A DNA stretch of 6,703 nucleotides from UBA5026 sp949065595 (GTDB taxonomy: Bacteria > Bacillota_I > Bacilli_A > RF39 > UBA660). The stretch lies in NCBI GenBank assembly GCA_949065595.1, contig CARSXK010000037.1:1-6703 (forward strand). Reading direction: 5' to 3'. The translations under genes and the position numbers were made by a program. Positions 5,490 to 6,703 of this stretch are shown piece by piece. The notes beneath the pieces are model-generated. The model had not been told where the DNA came from. It was given only the letters and a program-made list of their open reading frames with translations, and did not search any database. How positions within the stretch are numbered: the stretch's first letter is position 1; every line of letters begins with the position of its first letter.

Positions 5490-6562
5490 TTGGAAAACTT
5501 ACTTTCTAAGAATAAAACAATTTTATATATCCATACATAGTAATAATATAATGCATGATAGTTTTCATTTAACAAATAAGTAGCAGTATGATAAGTAGAA
5601 ATACCCATTTCCTTTAAACTTACATCATCTGGATTTTTGAGTAAATATGTCATCATTTCTTTTACCTCTTTTTGATTACATATAGATTCCATGTAAGCAA
5701 TTAATTCAAATTTAGTATATTTTTTTGCTTCTTTTAACTGATAAAATAAATAAGTCAATTGGTAAAGCATTTGAATCACAGAAAATCTTTTATAACGTTT
5801 TTTGTCTTTTATTCCAAAATCAGACACCATATTATATAAGGTATAATGTACTTGACACATATCTCTTATTTTTTTTCGAATGAATTCTATCTGCATGGAT
5901 TGTGTAATTCCATCCATATTTTTACGATAAATATAAAGCTCATCTGGAATAAATAATATAGATTTCATTTCTTTATAAATCGCTAAATTGCATGCCAAAT
6001 CTTCAAGATACATTAAGTTAGGATTTACTTTTGGCATTTGGTGCATTGTTTTCTTACGAATGAATTGGCGACAGATGGAATTACAATTTTGCGTATGATA
6101 TAACAAATCAAAGAATTGTGGTTCAAATTCTTCTATCGTCATTTTAACATTACGATTTAAAATATTTTTTGGTATTTTTATTTCTTTTTCTTTCAATCTT
6201 TTATATTGACAATGCACAATATCAACTTCGTATTCTAACAAATTTTGATACATAGTTTCTACCATATCTTTTTCAATCCAGTCGTCACTATCTACATACA
6301 TAATATAATTTCCATTGGCATTTTCATATCCTTCAATACGACAAAAACAGGTACCTTTATTTTCATGTGATAAGACACGAATTCGATTATCTTTTTTTAC
6401 AAATCTTTGTACAATGGATTTTGTCTTATCTTTACAACCATCTAATATGACCAAAATTTCCAAATTTTGATAAGTCTGTTTAACAATCGATTCCAAGCAT
6501 TCTTTTATATATTTTTCCGCATTATAAGCAAGTACTATTATACTAATCAATTCTTGTTTCAT
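5486..6562 (-). CDS. Family 2 glycosyltransferase
   Basis: This 358-residue protein has an N-terminal GT-A fold of family 2, which transfers a sugar from a nucleotide-sugar donor to a growing glycan. Visible motifs are SIIVLAYNAEKYIKECLESI (7-26), the nucleotide-binding strand ILVILDG (36-42), ENKGTCFCRIEGYENANGNYI (67-87) and the metal-binding D-S-D-D-W (91-95). An E-D-L at 187-189 is a candidate for the catalytic acidic pair. The usual D-D-G-S reads L-D-G-C here, a small deviation. The C-terminal half is helical and aromatic-rich with no clear membrane span, so the enzyme is probably cytosolic or peripheral at the membrane. The length fits capsule, teichoic-acid-decoration or exopolysaccharide enzymes; the substrate cannot be told. 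ATG at 6562 has GGGAG seven bases upstream. It is the first gene of a unit with the VanZ gene. Confidence 0.92.
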   Translation of the reverse strand: MKQELISIIVLAYNAEKYIKECLESIVKQTYQNLEILVILDGCKDKTKSIVQRFVKKDNRIRVLSHENKGTCFCRIEGYENANGNYIMYVDSDDWIEKDMVETMYQNLLEYEVDIVHCQYKRLKEKEIKIPKNILNRNVKMTIEEFEPQFFDLLYHTQNCNSICRQFIRKKTMHQMPKVNPNLMYLEDLACNLAIYKEMKSILFIPDELYIYRKNMDGITQSMQIEFIRKKIRDMCQVHYTLYNMVSDFGIKDKKRYKRFSVIQMLYQLTYLFYQLKEAKKYTKFELIAYMESICNQKEVKEMMTYLLKNPDDVSLKEMGISTYHTATYLLNENYHALYYYYVWIYKIVLFLESKFSK

Positions 6563-6604
6563 AATACTTCTCCCACTATCGTTTGATTTCTTTTGTCTTT
6601 TTTC

Positions 6605-6632
6605 ATTATACTGATTTTCAAAATTTTGTCAA
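6605..6632 (-). promoter_or_regulatory. Sigma-A promoter of the glycosyltransferase-VanZ unit
   Basis: Consensus TTGACA (6632-6627) and TATAAT (6610-6605) are separated by 16 bp on the minus strand; the start would be near 6598. A perfect 10-bp palindrome, CAAAATTTTG (6619-6628), lies in the spacer and overlaps the -35. It could be an operator or simply AT-rich chance. Nothing else is recognised between 6633 and 6703. Confidence 0.75.
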
Positions 6633-6703
6633 ATTAAACCCAAGAATAGATAGTGTTGCCAAAGTGTGGAGATATAGAAAAAAATCATTGAAAACAAATA
6701 AAA

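Overview
The window is a low-GC (roughly 30% G+C) bacterial chromosome segment. All seven credible genes lie on the minus strand, so it reads from right to left. Promoters are strong sigma-A type (TTGACA/T, 16-18 nt spacer, TATAAT-like), Shine-Dalgarno sites are AGGAGG-like, and hairpin-plus-T terminators are present. Tryptophan is encoded by TGG and TGA is used as a stop (Smr gene, glycosyltransferase gene), so this is the standard bacterial code and not the Mycoplasma code. Together this points to a Bacillota (Firmicutes) genome, perhaps an uncultured gut Bacilli or Erysipelotrichia-like lineage. The lineage is inference; no marker gene is present.

Layout in the direction of transcription. 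(1) 6605-5073: a promoter drives a family 2 glycosyltransferase whose stop overlaps the start of a VanZ-family membrane protein (4-bp ATGA overlap). A weak terminator-like hairpin follows. (2) 5015-4749: a stand-alone 88-residue Smr-domain protein. (3) 4752-4598: a 151-bp spacer with a perfect-consensus promoter, a terminator-like hairpin and a second strong promoter. (4) 4597-1153: two genes of unknown function, 37 bp apart and apparently one operon. The first encodes a 451-residue membrane-anchored protein with a pilin-like N-terminal part, an Asn/Thr repeat, a Pro/Lys/Asp linker and a repeat-containing C-terminal part. The second encodes a 683-residue protein with an N-terminal coiled coil, an internal membrane or signal segment, a helical region and acidic tandem repeats. 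A clear terminator overlaps the second stop codon. (5) 1061-642: a 139-residue protein of unknown function with its own extended -10 promoter and terminator. (6) 476-45: a GNAT acetyltransferase with its own promoter.

The glycosyltransferase/VanZ pair and the two large proteins all concern the cell envelope, so the right two thirds of the window reads as a surface region. The least explained part is the 4752-1153 unit: two co-transcribed proteins, each predicted to span the membrane once and to expose most of its length outside the cell. They sit behind an unusual double-promoter leader. Three start codons were moved inward from the longest open frame on ribosome-binding-site and promoter evidence. 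No tRNA, rRNA, CRISPR array, transposase or phage gene was seen.
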